DNA of 31,993 nucleotides from Prolixibacteraceae bacterium (GCA_023228025.1 JALOCD010000048.1:1-31993), one strand, 5' to 3'; counted from the first letter of the stretch, positions 1-8,259 are shown. Numbers and translations are program-made. Notes: generated by a model from the letters alone, not told the origin.

Positions 1-1
1 A

Positions 2-907
2 AGGCAGCACGCTGCCTTGCTTCAGTGTCACAGTCTCGACAACAGGTTTGCCATTTTCGATCTCTATGAAGGCGATGTGCATCATCCTGATTTGTCCCAT
101 TGCATCGGTTTGTTTGGTAACCAGTATTTGAATTACGGTAGCGCCTATTATCCTTTCGTCAGGACGACAATGAACAGCTACATCAATTCAGAAGGTTCCA
201 ATGTGAAAATTCTGTACAATGGGAAAGAGTACAAAATGGACCAGCTAAAAAAATTAGGATGGTCAGCCACCAGGTTGGTCAAGCATGAATTAAAAAACAG
301 ATTTATCAATCTTCCCTCCAGTGGCGCAGTGGCCGGTGCCTTTGCCACATCCGATAAATTCAGGGGAGTATGGAAGTCACCTGCGAACCTTAGTCTGAAC
401 GGGGTTTTAAAGCCATTGGTGGCTATTGAAAAACAATCTAACCAGTTATTTGATGTTGATCAACATCAGGGCAGATCTGTGAACAACATCCGTGCTTTTT
501 CCGGCAAAGGTGTTCTCGTTTGGGGGGCGCGAACACTTGGATCGAATGAAAACGAAGAGCAGTATGTCTCCGTTCGACGATTTATGATCATGGTGAAAGA
601 GTCGCTCAGGACCTCTACCTGTTGGGTGATGATTGAACCCAACGAAGCCAGTACCTGGACGAAGATTTGCACAATGATAGAATCCTACCTTACTATGAAA
701 TGGAGGGAGGGTGCACTGGCGGGTATTTCTCCGCAACAAGCATTTTATGTGAATTGCGGATTAGGAACCACGATGACATCATTGGATGTTGAGGAGGGAA
801 GGATCATTGTCGAAGTGGGCCTTGCCATACTCCGGGCATCCGAATTCAAATTGATCAAATTCTCACATAATTTGAGATTTTCAAAGAGCTTCAGGATAAT
901 TGCTTAA
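2..907 (+). CDS. Phage-type tail sheath protein, 5' truncated by window edge
   Basis: This is the C-terminal part of a contractile sheath subunit, the protein that wraps the inner tube and shortens to drive it into a target. The reading frame is open to the first base, so the true start lies outside the window; the TTG at position 17 falls inside conserved sequence (LLQC followed by NRFAIFD) and is not a start. It aligns without large gaps to the complete sheath at 2975-4384, starting near residue 180 of that protein, with roughly half the residues identical. Shared blocks include SGAVAGA, RGVWK-PANLSL, VWGARTL and KWREGALAG. Oddities are ICTMIE where the second copy has VRGMIE, extra Cys residues, and a longer C-terminus (SKSFRIIA). 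eCIS loci often carry several sheath paralogues (for example Afp2-4), so a minor sheath is plausible. It is separated from the main array by 476 bp. Confidence 0.9.
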   Translation, partial: RQHAALLQCHSLDNRFAIFDLYEGDVHHPDLSHCIGLFGNQYLNYGSAYYPFVRTTMNSYINSEGSNVKILYNGKEYKMDQLKKLGWSATRLVKHELKNRFINLPSSGAVAGAFATSDKFRGVWKSPANLSLNGVLKPLVAIEKQSNQLFDVDQHQGRSVNNIRAFSGKGVLVWGARTLGSNENEEQYVSVRRFMIMVKESLRTSTCWVMIEPNEASTWTKICTMIESYLTMKWREGALAGISPQQAFYVNCGLGTTMTSLDVEEGRIIVEVGLAILRASEFKLIKFSHNLRFSKSFRIIA

Positions 908-1383
908 CAAAGTATTATTCAAAATGAAATGATTATAAAATATTATAGTCTGGCTATAGTATTGATATATAATAAAATGAAATGAAATATATTTAATTGT
1001 AGAATATTTAATGAAATAGTTCTAAAAATCTTTTTTCATTTAATCAGAAGGACTTTTTTCCATTTCAATACAGAATCTGGTATAATAATTAACAAAAATT
1101 GGGGTAACCTTTTAGAATCATTCTGGATTAAAGTAAGACAGACATTCAGATGATTTTTGTCATCATGGTGTGCAAAATCACCAGTGGAGTTGTGAGCGCG
1201 TTCCGAAAACTTAACTATCAGGCGAAAGCCGAATTGAATCTTCAGTGATATTCATCATCCAAATCCGTTTCATTCCGGTTGAAAAATCCGGCGAACAGAA
1301 AGGGTACTGAAGTGCGGTAAATACATCGAAGTTACCGGATTTATCTAAATCTTTTCAAATCAAATTTCTAAATATTTAGGAAG
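908..1383. other. AT-rich intergenic region before the eCIS array
   Basis: There is no convincing ORF, RNA gene or terminator in these 476 bp. The first half is very AT-rich with repeated AATGAAAT-like words; the second half has ordinary composition. The promoter of the downstream eCIS array should lie here by position, but I found no full match to the Bacteroidota TAnnTTTG -7 element. The closest is TATATTTA near 987, which differs at the last base and lacks a spaced TTTG. The change of composition part-way may mark a junction between an older sheath gene and the present array. Confidence 0.5.
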
Positions 1384-1953
1384 ATGATCGATCAGGCTTT
1401 GCTCTTCCTCAGGGATGAATTGAACGGTTATATCCATATGCGAACCAATGCAACTACCGTGGAGGTTAAATTGTCCAAAATTGTCAACGAATTGGGAAAG
1501 TATGCGTTTTCGGATGATTCCATTGCCCTGACTATTTTTAACCTCGAAGAGGAGCACATTTTTAAAGCCCAATTGCCTGAATTCACTTACGTTGATGGTC
1601 AGCACCAACGCAGGGAACCGGAACTTAAATTTATCCTTCATGCCATGTTTGCCGCCAATTTTGGTATTTACGAGGAGGCATGGAAGGCCATCAGCCTGGT
1701 CTTGGGCTTCTTCCAGTCGCACCCCGTCTTTCTGGCGGAAGAGTATCCCGCACTTTCCCCTAAAATCGGGAAGCTGACCGTCGAACTGGAGTCGCTGAGT
1801 GTCGAGCAGCTCAATCAGGTTTGGGCCTATCTGGGAGCGAAGCATCTGCCGTCAGTAGCTTACAAGATACGCATGGTAATCATCCAGGATGAATTTGCCT
1901 CTGCCATTCAGAAGCCGGTAACATCAGTTAAAACCAATATCCACTACAGATGA
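1384..1953 (+). CDS. Pvc16-type tube terminator protein (DUF4255 family)
   Basis: This 189-aa protein has the features of the DUF4255/Pvc16 N-terminal family: an N-terminal helix (MIDQALLFLRDELN), followed by a segment with LSKIVNE and a central block about LPEFTYVDG, PELKFILHAMFAANF and Y-EAWKAIS. The usual family length is about 180-300 aa. In Afp/PVC particles the Pvc16 protein caps the distal end of the sheath and tube and ends polymerisation. It opens the main array and overlaps the next gene by four bases (ATGA), so the two are translationally coupled. In Photorhabdus and Serratia loci this gene is last, whereas here it comes first, which is common in Bacteroidota eCIS loci. Confidence 0.85.
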   Translation: MIDQALLFLRDELNGYIHMRTNATTVEVKLSKIVNELGKYAFSDDSIALTIFNLEEEHIFKAQLPEFTYVDGQHQRREPELKFILHAMFAANFGIYEEAWKAISLVLGFFQSHPVFLAEEYPALSPKIGKLTVELESLSVEQLNQVWAYLGAKHLPSVAYKIRMVIIQDEFASAIQKPVTSVKTNIHYR

Positions 1954-2963
1954 GTAGCTCCTTCGGAATATTGTTTTCAGTGCAAATCGCCCACGCCTAT
2001 TACACCGGGACCTGTCAGGATTTTGAATTCATCATTCCTGCTGATAGTAGTCGAATCCTGCGTGAAAGAAGAATCATTGCCAGAATAGACAAAGGGATCT
2101 GCTATTTTCTTTGTGAAAAAAATGAGTTGGGTGTGCCGCTTATCGCCGTTTCGGGTACAACAATAAGAATCGGGTTGAAATTGACCAATCCCTATTTCAG
2201 TAATATCACCAAGCTTGATTTTAAGGAAGGGACCACACCATTGTACCGCAACCTATCGGCGCCAACCGCGCTCGACTTACCGGTGGAAGTACTTTTAACC
2301 AGGGCGATATTTTCCTATACACTTACAAAAATCACCAGGCCTGTAGCCGTATCTGTGAAGGACAGCCAGAACAATATCCTTCAGACAGAAACAGTCTCTG
2401 AACTCTTGGATACAACACCCGTTTCTTTCGACCTGACAGGTTTTCCCCAGGGTCTCATCACGGTGAATGAGAAGCAGGGCAGCTCCACCAAAAAAAGCCT
2501 CTGGTATATAGAACAGGACCTGGTAAGGCAACAGACTTTTGCCATCGTTGAGATCAATATCTCGGATGCCTTTTTTACGCCTTCACCTCCTCGATTCACC
2601 TTGAATTTTGCCGCAAGGGCCGAGACATTGAAATATTACGTTGTTGGCAAAAACTATACCTCGTCAGAGCTTAATCATCTTTCGGTTTCAGATGCCGGGT
2701 ACAACGAGGATGCTCGTCCCCAGGTGCTGTTTACCAAAGTGGGCCAGGGCTCTTTTGCAGCTACCGACATCTCACCTTCCCAACTTACCGATACAGGTTC
2801 GGCAGTAATTCTCTTCAAATCGCAAAACCCTGTTACAAGGCTTGAGAAGGCTAGGAGAAAAATACAGTTAAGCAAAAATGCAGACGTGATCCTTAAACAC
2901 TTACCGTTGCCGGGCATCGAAAGGCCCAATTCAGATATTATCATTCAAATTTCAAAACCATAA
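1950..2963 (+). CDS. Unrecognised eCIS-associated protein, 337 aa
   Basis: I do not recognise the family. The start is fixed by the ATGA overlap with the Pvc16-type gene, and the sheath gene begins 11 bp after its stop, so it is embedded in the structural block and is very likely a particle component or assembly factor. The sequence is soluble and rich in predicted beta strands (alternating hydrophobic stretches such as FSVQIAHAYY, VEVLLTRAIFSYTL and FAIVEINISDAFF). The middle, around residues 100-215, reads like a beta-sandwich insert. It lacks a signal peptide, membrane segments and a Cys or His catalytic cluster. A basic patch (RLEKARRKIQ) lies near residue 300. A collar, cap or adaptor role is only an inference from position. 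Confidence 0.8.
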   Translation: MSSSFGILFSVQIAHAYYTGTCQDFEFIIPADSSRILRERRIIARIDKGICYFLCEKNELGVPLIAVSGTTIRIGLKLTNPYFSNITKLDFKEGTTPLYRNLSAPTALDLPVEVLLTRAIFSYTLTKITRPVAVSVKDSQNNILQTETVSELLDTTPVSFDLTGFPQGLITVNEKQGSSTKKSLWYIEQDLVRQQTFAIVEINISDAFFTPSPPRFTLNFAARAETLKYYVVGKNYTSSELNHLSVSDAGYNEDARPQVLFTKVGQGSFAATDISPSQLTDTGSAVILFKSQNPVTRLEKARRKIQLSKNADVILKHLPLPGIERPNSDIIIQISKP

Positions 2964-2974
2964 AAAAATCGACT

Positions 2975-4384
2975 ATGACAACTTACAGAACACCTGATGT
3001 TTACGTGGAAGAGATTTCGGTTTTTCCACCTTCCGTTGCCGAAGTGGAAACGGCCATTCCGGCCTTTATCGGCTATACCTCCTTTGCCATCAAAAAAATG
3101 GCTGATGATTTGATTCTCGTACCCACTAAAATCTACTCCCTGAAAGAGTTTGAAACTTACTTCGGCCTTCAGCACGAAGACACCATTGCCATTTCCGTTG
3201 GCGTTGATAGTCTTGGCGCTCCCACACTTACTTCAGTGACGGAACCCACGCTTTATTACATCCTTTATTATAGTGTAAAGATGTTTTTTGAAAATGGCGG
3301 AGGACAGTGTTACATCATTTCGGTCGGCACCTACCAGACCTCCCATACCATCGATCTTACGGGCGATGCCGGCAGTGTGAAGGCTACGATGTATGGTTTA
3401 CAGGATGGTTTGGACAAACTGGCGCTTGTAGATGAACCAACACTGATAGTCATTCCAGAAGCAGTGAAATTGACCACAGCAGATTACACCACATTGGTTC
3501 AGGCTGTTTTGCTTCAATGCAATACGCTTGGAGACCGCTTTGGTATCTTCGATATTTTCAATGGCGATACGGCGCTCGACAGCACAGCCCTGACGACCAA
3601 CAGAGGTTATTTTGGAAACAATTACCTGAAATACGGGGCTTCTTACTATCCGTTCATCAAGACAACAATGAATTTCTACCTGAAGCCTGATGAATCGAAT
3701 GTCACTGTAACCTATCCGAGCACTTCAGGTACGCTGGATACACTCAAAACCTCCAAAACGGCCATTTACAACTTCGTGAAAGCTGAATTGAAGAACCACT
3801 TTGTGGTACTTCCCCCAAGCGGTGCAGTTGCCGGAGCTTATGCCACAACAGACAAAAACAGGGGGGTGTGGAAAGCTCCGGCAAACCTGAGCCTGGCAAG
3901 TGTAATCGAACCTGTAATAAAACTTGACAATGCTCACCAGGATGTGATGAATGTCGACTCTGATACAGGCAAGTCGATCAATGCCATCCGCGCATTTGCC
4001 GGAAAAGGAACATTGGTATGGGGAGCCCGGACACTCGCCGGGAATGACAATGAATGGCGTTACGTGCCGGTTCGTCGCTTCTTCAACATGGTCGAAGAGT
4101 CGGTAAAAAAATCGACCTACTGGGCAGTCTTCGAACCAAATGATGCAAATACCTGGGTTAAAGTGCGCGGAATGATTGAAAATTACCTCACCCAAAAATG
4201 GAGGGAAGGGGCGCTGGCCGGAGCCACAACGAAAGATGCCTACTTCGTTCGCTGCGGCATTGGCGTAACCATGACCGCTCAGGATATTCTCGAAGGAAGG
4301 ATGAACGTCGAAATCGGAATGGCCGTTGTGCGCCCCGCCGAATTCATCATCCTGAAGTTCTCACACAAACTGCAAACATCCTAA
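2975..4384 (+). CDS. Contractile tail sheath protein, full length
   Basis: This 469-aa protein is the main sheath subunit. The N-terminus TTYRTPDVYVEEIS, then FPPSVAEVETAIPAFIGYT, is the standard opening of phage and eCIS sheath proteins. The C-terminal half carries the conserved sheath domain with SGAVAGAYATTDKNRGVWKA, VWGARTLAG, RRFFNMVEES and KWREGALAG. The length is typical of eCIS sheaths (about 350-500 aa). In assembled particles the N- and C-terminal arms interlock neighbouring subunits so that contraction spreads along the tail. It lies 11 bp after the unknown 337-aa gene and 30 bp before the first tube gene. Compared with the partial sheath at the left edge it keeps the consensus residues, so I take it as the functional major sheath. 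Confidence 0.96.
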   Translation: MTTYRTPDVYVEEISVFPPSVAEVETAIPAFIGYTSFAIKKMADDLILVPTKIYSLKEFETYFGLQHEDTIAISVGVDSLGAPTLTSVTEPTLYYILYYSVKMFFENGGGQCYIISVGTYQTSHTIDLTGDAGSVKATMYGLQDGLDKLALVDEPTLIVIPEAVKLTTADYTTLVQAVLLQCNTLGDRFGIFDIFNGDTALDSTALTTNRGYFGNNYLKYGASYYPFIKTTMNFYLKPDESNVTVTYPSTSGTLDTLKTSKTAIYNFVKAELKNHFVVLPPSGAVAGAYATTDKNRGVWKAPANLSLASVIEPVIKLDNAHQDVMNVDSDTGKSINAIRAFAGKGTLVWGARTLAGNDNEWRYVPVRRFFNMVEESVKKSTYWAVFEPNDANTWVKVRGMIENYLTQKWREGALAGATTKDAYFVRCGIGVTMTAQDILEGRMNVEIGMAVVRPAEFIILKFSHKLQTS

Positions 4385-4414
4385 ATCATAGTATAAACAC
4401 ATAAATCCAACAAA

Positions 4415-4849
4415 ATGGCAGCAAATTATCCATTACCAGTATTCCATTTCACGGTAGAGTGGGGTGGAACCCGGATCGGTTTTTCGGAAGTAACCGGCCT
4501 TACGCAAGAGAACCAAGCCATTGAATACCGCGATGGCTCCTTCCCTGAATACTCCTCCATCAAAATGCCCGGACTCCGGAAATTCAGCAACATCACCCTG
4601 AAACGCGGGGTAGTAAAAAGCGACAACGATTTTTTCAAATGGCTCAATACGATCAAGCTCAACACAGTCGAGCGAAGGGATTTGGTAATCAGTCTGTTGA
4701 ATGAGGAACATGCTCCCGTGATGGTCTGGAAAGCCCACAACGCGTTTCCTGTTAAGGTGGAAGGACCCCAGCTCAAAGCATCGGGCAATGAGGTTGCCAT
4801 CGAATCGATTGAATTGGCTCACGAAGGACTTGATTTACAGAACGAATAA
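4415..4849 (+). CDS. Inner tube protein, gp19/Hcp-like (first copy)
   Basis: This 144-aa protein belongs to the phage T4 gp19-like tube family. The signature is an early FHFTVEWGG, then FSEVTGLTQENQAIEYRDG, ITLKRGVV, FFKWLNTI and a C-terminal strand region ending in VAIESIELAHEGL. These subunits stack as hexameric rings into the tube that carries cargo and is driven out by the sheath. It matches the major tube proteins Afp1/Pvc1. The stop codon overlaps the start of the second tube gene by one base (TAATG), which implies coupled translation. Nothing is missing for the family length of about 140-150 aa. Confidence 0.95.
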   Translation: MAANYPLPVFHFTVEWGGTRIGFSEVTGLTQENQAIEYRDGSFPEYSSIKMPGLRKFSNITLKRGVVKSDNDFFKWLNTIKLNTVERRDLVISLLNEEHAPVMVWKAHNAFPVKVEGPQLKASGNEVAIESIELAHEGLDLQNE

Positions 4850-5295
4850 TGGGCAATTACTATCCTCCCGTCGGTTTTCATTTCAAAGTGGAGGTCCCTG
4901 ACCTGAACTCCAACAGCGATGATGTGCGATTTACCGATGTCTCCGGACTAGCTGTCGAAATGAAAACAGAGGAGGTTGCAGAGGGAGGGGAAAATCGTTT
5001 TGCGCAGAAATACCCCGGCGGTGTCCGCTATACTGAGCTTACACTGAAACGGGGATTGCTCATCAGATCTGAATTGACCCAATGGATCGATCGATGCATT
5101 AACAATCTGGATATTGAGCCAAAGGAGATCTTTATCAAACTGCTGAACGAAAGTCACGAACCGCTCATGACCTGGCATCTCATCAATGCCTATCCTACAA
5201 AATGGTCGGTCAGTGATTTCAATTCATCGAACAATGCAGTGGTGGTCGAATCCCTTCAGCTCTATTACCAATATTTTACCGTTGCAAATCAATAG
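4849..5295 (+). CDS. Inner tube protein, gp19/Hcp-like (second copy, Pvc5-type)
   Basis: This 148-aa paralogue of the preceding tube protein keeps the same plan: GFHFKVEVP, FTDVSGLAVEMKTEEVAEGG, LTLKRGLLI, WIDRCINN and a C-terminal VVVESLQLYYQYF. It differs from the first copy over most of its length, mainly in the loop after the TDVSGL motif. In Afp/PVC loci a second tube protein (Afp5/Pvc5) forms the first ring on the spike and adapts the three-fold tip to the six-fold tube. Its place, just before the DUF5908 and LysM adaptor genes, supports that role. It starts in a one-base overlap with the first tube gene. Confidence 0.92.
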   Translation: MGNYYPPVGFHFKVEVPDLNSNSDDVRFTDVSGLAVEMKTEEVAEGGENRFAQKYPGGVRYTELTLKRGLLIRSELTQWIDRCINNLDIEPKEIFIKLLNESHEPLMTWHLINAYPTKWSVSDFNSSNNAVVVESLQLYYQYFTVANQ

Positions 5296-5298
5296 TGT

Positions 5299-5460
5299 AT
5301 GCCTGTTATCATTGATGAAGTAGTGATTACCGTTGAGGTAACCAACCGGGATTCCGGCGGGGCGCCACCGGCAACCTCCTCACCGGAGGAGAGGCAAGCC
5401 ATTGTCAGTGAATGTGTTGAGCGAGCACTTGAAATCCTGAAACAAAAAGCGGAGCGTTAG
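5299..5460 (+). CDS. Small DUF5908-family eCIS protein (Pvc6-position), 53 aa
   Basis: A short gene of 53 codons fills the gap between the second tube gene and the LysM adaptor, with 3 and 2 bp spacing. The product begins MPVIIDEVVITVEV, has a Gly/Pro/Ser-rich linker (DSGGAPPATSSPEE) and ends in a helix with CVERALEILKQKAER. This layout of an N-terminal beta strand, a flexible linker and a C-terminal amphipathic helix with a conserved Cys is that of DUF5908, a family found with Bacteroidota eCIS loci at the Afp6/Pvc6 position. The molecular role is not established; a small adaptor or chaperone at the tube-spike junction is an inference. It is easy to miss because of its length. Confidence 0.85.
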   Translation: MPVIIDEVVITVEVTNRDSGGAPPATSSPEERQAIVSECVERALEILKQKAER

Positions 5461-5462
5461 CT

Positions 5463-6131
5463 ATGGACAACAGAGGAACCCTTGAAAAACTAAAGATTCA
5501 GGCTTATACCAAGCCGGATTACTCGGGCACACCCATTGGCGAGTTTGCGTCGTTCGTAAACCCGAACGAAATTACGTTGGCCTACGAAATGGAGTACGAC
5601 AGTGCGCAGGGTTCGGGTACGACCAATAGCAGGATGAACTTCAAAAAAATGAAGCCCGGTGATCTCTCCCTGACCTTTTTCATCGATGGAACCGGGGCCG
5701 GTGGAACAGTGGTAGATGTGCAGCAGAAAATTGAGCAATTCCAGACGGTTACCGGATACAACGGTGATATCCACAGGCCCAATTTCCTGAAAGTGGTTTG
5801 GGGAACCCTGCAGGTCAAAAGGTGTATTCTCAAAACGGCCTCCATCGTTTACAAGATGTTCAGGCCCGATGGGATTCCGCTTAGGGCGGTTATCACTGCT
5901 ACTTTCACTGACAATTCCGACGACCAATCGAGGGTCGCCATGGCGCAGGACCACTCACCCGATCTGACCCATGTCAGGATGGTCAAAGCCGGGAGTACCC
6001 TACCGGGAATGTGCTATGAGATTTATGGTGATCCGGGATATTTTCTGGATGTAGCCAAAGCCAACAGGATTGATGATTTCAGACGACTAAAAACAGGAAC
6101 AACCGTTTTCTTTCCACCCTTAGAAAAGTAA
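5463..6131 (+). CDS. LysM-containing spike adaptor (Pvc7/Afp7-type)
   Basis: This 222-aa protein carries the eCIS tube/spike adaptor fold in its first 150 residues (LEKLKIQAYT, FVNPNEITLAYEMEYD, NFKKMKPGDLSLTFFIDGTG) and a LysM-like module in the last 45 residues (YEIYGDPGYFLDVAKAN-IDDFRRLKTGTTVFFPP). The equivalent protein in Afp/PVC/T4 (Afp7, Pvc7, gp53) joins the hub of the baseplate to the tube through its LysM domain. Here the LysM motif sits inside the particle and is not expected to bind peptidoglycan. It has 2 bp spacing to the small DUF5908 gene and 2 bp to the spike gene, so the group is one tightly coupled translational unit. Confidence 0.92.
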   Translation: MDNRGTLEKLKIQAYTKPDYSGTPIGEFASFVNPNEITLAYEMEYDSAQGSGTTNSRMNFKKMKPGDLSLTFFIDGTGAGGTVVDVQQKIEQFQTVTGYNGDIHRPNFLKVVWGTLQVKRCILKTASIVYKMFRPDGIPLRAVITATFTDNSDDQSRVAMAQDHSPDLTHVRMVKAGSTLPGMCYEIYGDPGYFLDVAKANRIDDFRRLKTGTTVFFPPLEK

Positions 6132-6133
6132 CC

Positions 6134-7873
6134 ATGCCGGAAGTAAGGACATTGCCAATTGCTGCTGAACACCGCGAATTTACTGTCAAGATCAATGGTC
6201 AGGCAGTAGAACGGACCTATCAGTTGCTCTCTGTAACGGTAACCAAAGCTGCCGACAAAATCTCGGCGGCCCGATTGGTGTACCTGGATGGTGCAGCCTC
6301 TGAGAGCAGTTTTCAAGCAAGCAATTCGGAACTGTTTATCCCGGGTAATGAGATTGAAATTTTAGCCGGTACGGGCAGTGATCCGGTCTCACTTTTCAAA
6401 GGAATCGTCGTAAGCCAAAGTATCAAAGTGCGCGACAGTGTTGCTCCACAATTGATTGTCGAGTGCAGGCACAAGGCTGTGGGTCTGACCATTGGCCGCA
6501 AAAATGCCTACTTCAGCGACAAAACGGACAGCGATATACTGACAACTATTTTGGGCAATGCTCCGGTTACCCCGGATGTTGAATCCACCACCGTCACGCA
6601 CAAACAGATGGTCCAGTACTATTCGACAGATTGGGATTTCCTGCTTAGCCGGGCCCAGGCAAATGGTAAAATGGTCTTCACCAACGATGATAATGTTACC
6701 GTTAAAGCCCCGGTATTAAGTGGCAGCGCCGTTTGTACGCTTCTGTTTGGCGCAACCATCCTGGAGATGGATGCCGAAATAGATGCCCGCATTCAACAGC
6801 AGGCGGTCAAGGGTGTAGCCTGGGATCCTGCTCAACAAGCGCTGATCGAAAAGGATGGAGCCGACCCCGGTACCATGGCCCCTGGAAACCTGGTCAGTAG
6901 TGACCTCGCTTCTGTGGCCGGTCCCGATCATTTTCACCTGCAACAGACTTCACTTTTGGAGTCGGAAGCCCAGTCTTGGGCCGATGCCCAATGGCTCAGG
7001 TCAAAAATTAGCCAGGTAAGTGGCCGGATGAAATGTGAAGGGATCGCGACGGTGAATCCTGGCGATCTGGTCACCATAGCCGGGATCAGCGACAGGTACA
7101 ATGGCAAAGTCTTCGTAACAGGTGTCAGACAATGTTTTGATCTGGTGGAAGGTTGGAAGACGCATATTCAGTTTGGAAACGCCCTTGATCTGCTGACTGA
7201 ACAGAATGTTGTTTCTGCACCCAAAGCCGGAGGGCTCTTACCCGGCATCAATGGACTGCAAATCGGTGTGGTGATGAGCAATGAAGATCCGGACAATGAA
7301 TTTCGGGTTCAGGTCAAAATGCCTGTCGTCGATACTGCCGGTGATGGGACCTGGGCCAGGATCGCTTCGCTGGATGCAGGCGACCAGCGTGGTTTCTTTT
7401 TCCGCCCCGAAGTCGGCGATGAGGTGGTGCTTGGTTTCCTGGACGACGATCCCCGGCAGGCAGTCATCCTGGGAATGCTCCATTCGAGCTCCAAAGCGGC
7501 CCCGCTGACCGGTTCTGACGACAACAACGAAAAGATGTACCAAAGTCGTTCGGGAATGAAGCTGCACTTCGATGACGACAAAAAAATCATCCTGATTGAA
7601 ACACCTGCGGGAAAAAAGGTGACACTGGATGAGGATGCCGGGGAACTGAAAATGATGGATGAAAATGGGAATAAAATCGTGATGAGCAGCGACGGAATCC
7701 TGATTCAAAGTGACGGAAAAATTGAAATAAAAGCCCAACAGGATATCAAAATGGAAGGCCTGAATGTAGAACAAAAAGCATCAGCAGCTTTCAAGGCAGA
7801 GGGCTCGGCGAGTGCGGAAGTTTCCGCATCCGGCACTTTGACGATGAAAGGGGCAATGGTTCAGATAAATTAA
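6134..7873 (+). CDS. VgrG/gp5-gp27-like central spike protein
   Basis: This 579-aa protein forms the trimeric spike (Afp8/Pvc8 type). Residues about 1-340 correspond to the gp27/GPD-like hub (FTVKINGQAVERTYQLLSV, LFKGIVVSQSIKV, MVQYYSTDWDFLLSRAQANG). An OB-fold region follows at about 370-455 (GLQIGVVMSNEDPD, FRVQVKMPVVD, RPEVGDEVVLGFLDDDPRQA, VILGMLHS). From about 470 a short-repeat beta-helix follows (KKVTLDEDAGELKMMD, KIVMSSDGILIQSDGKIEIK), ending in alanine- and serine-rich strands and a TMKGAMVQIN tail. The C-terminus has no enzyme domain, so it is a structural tip and not an evolved VgrG. The PAAR gene follows after a 26-bp repeat spacer. Confidence 0.95.
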   Translation: MPEVRTLPIAAEHREFTVKINGQAVERTYQLLSVTVTKAADKISAARLVYLDGAASESSFQASNSELFIPGNEIEILAGTGSDPVSLFKGIVVSQSIKVRDSVAPQLIVECRHKAVGLTIGRKNAYFSDKTDSDILTTILGNAPVTPDVESTTVTHKQMVQYYSTDWDFLLSRAQANGKMVFTNDDNVTVKAPVLSGSAVCTLLFGATILEMDAEIDARIQQQAVKGVAWDPAQQALIEKDGADPGTMAPGNLVSSDLASVAGPDHFHLQQTSLLESEAQSWADAQWLRSKISQVSGRMKCEGIATVNPGDLVTIAGISDRYNGKVFVTGVRQCFDLVEGWKTHIQFGNALDLLTEQNVVSAPKAGGLLPGINGLQIGVVMSNEDPDNEFRVQVKMPVVDTAGDGTWARIASLDAGDQRGFFFRPEVGDEVVLGFLDDDPRQAVILGMLHSSSKAAPLTGSDDNNEKMYQSRSGMKLHFDDDKKIILIETPAGKKVTLDEDAGELKMMDENGNKIVMSSDGILIQSDGKIEIKAQQDIKMEGLNVEQKASAAFKAEGSASAEVSASGTLTMKGAMVQIN

Positions 7874-7899
7874 AAATTACAAATTAAAGATTACAGATT
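7874..7899 (+). repeat. AT-rich spacer repeat left of the PAAR gene
   Basis: The whole 26-bp gap between the spike stop and the PAAR start consists of this repeat. The 17-mer ATTACAAATTAAAGATT (7876-7892) recurs exactly at 8204-8220 on the other side of the PAAR gene. Related sequence occurs in inverse orientation near 23791-23809. Such low-complexity words are common between genes in Bacteroidota genomes. Confidence 0.8.
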
Positions 7900-8190
7900 A
7901 TGCCACCGGCAGCACGATTAACAGATATGCATGTTTGTCCCATGGTAGAACCGGGCCCTGTGCCCCATGTAGGGGGGCCGATCTCTTCCCCGGGAGTACC
8001 AACAGTGATGATCGGCGGACTTCCGGCGGCAGTGGTCGGCGACCAGTGCATTTGCAGCGGGCCTCCGGATTCCATTGCGGCTGGATCATCAACGGTCATG
8101 ATCGGAGGCAAGCCGGCTGCGAGGCTGGGTGATTCAACCGCTCATGGGGGCTCGATTGTTCTTGGGTGCTTTACAGTAATGATAGGATAA
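7900..8190 (+). CDS. PAAR-repeat spike-tip protein
   Basis: This 96-aa PAAR protein makes the sharp conical tip on the spike trimer (Afp10/Pvc10 equivalent). It shows the typical opening PPAARLTDMHVCP, two copies of the VMIGG-PAA--GD block (about residues 37-47 and 66-76) and His and Cys residues placed to bind the tip metal ion (H11, C13, a CIC pair near 50, H near 80). The length is that of a bare PAAR domain with no toxin extension, so it is structural. It lies between the spike and the gp25 gene, flanked on both sides by the same AT-rich repeat, which is unusual inside an otherwise tightly packed array. Confidence 0.95.
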   Translation: MPPAARLTDMHVCPMVEPGPVPHVGGPISSPGVPTVMIGGLPAAVVGDQCICSGPPDSIAAGSSTVMIGGKPAARLGDSTAHGGSIVLGCFTVMIG

Positions 8191-8220
8191 TTAAGAATTA
8201 AAGATTACAAATTAAAGATT
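8191..8220 (+). repeat. AT-rich spacer repeat right of the PAAR gene
   Basis: These 30 bp directly after the PAAR stop contain the exact 17-mer found left of the gene (here 8204-8220) and an overlapping 19-mer (8196-8214) whose exact reverse complement lies at 23791-23809 before the GH46 gene. About 39 bp of ordinary sequence follow before the gp25-like start. Confidence 0.8.
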
Positions 8221-8259
8221 GGGGATTGTAGGCGATTAAAGAATATTAAATGATGCAAA

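Noticed and set aside
17..19. TTG as the start of the first sheath ORF
   Set aside because: The frame is open to the window edge and the residues around it align to the middle of the full-length sheath, so the gene is cut by the window.
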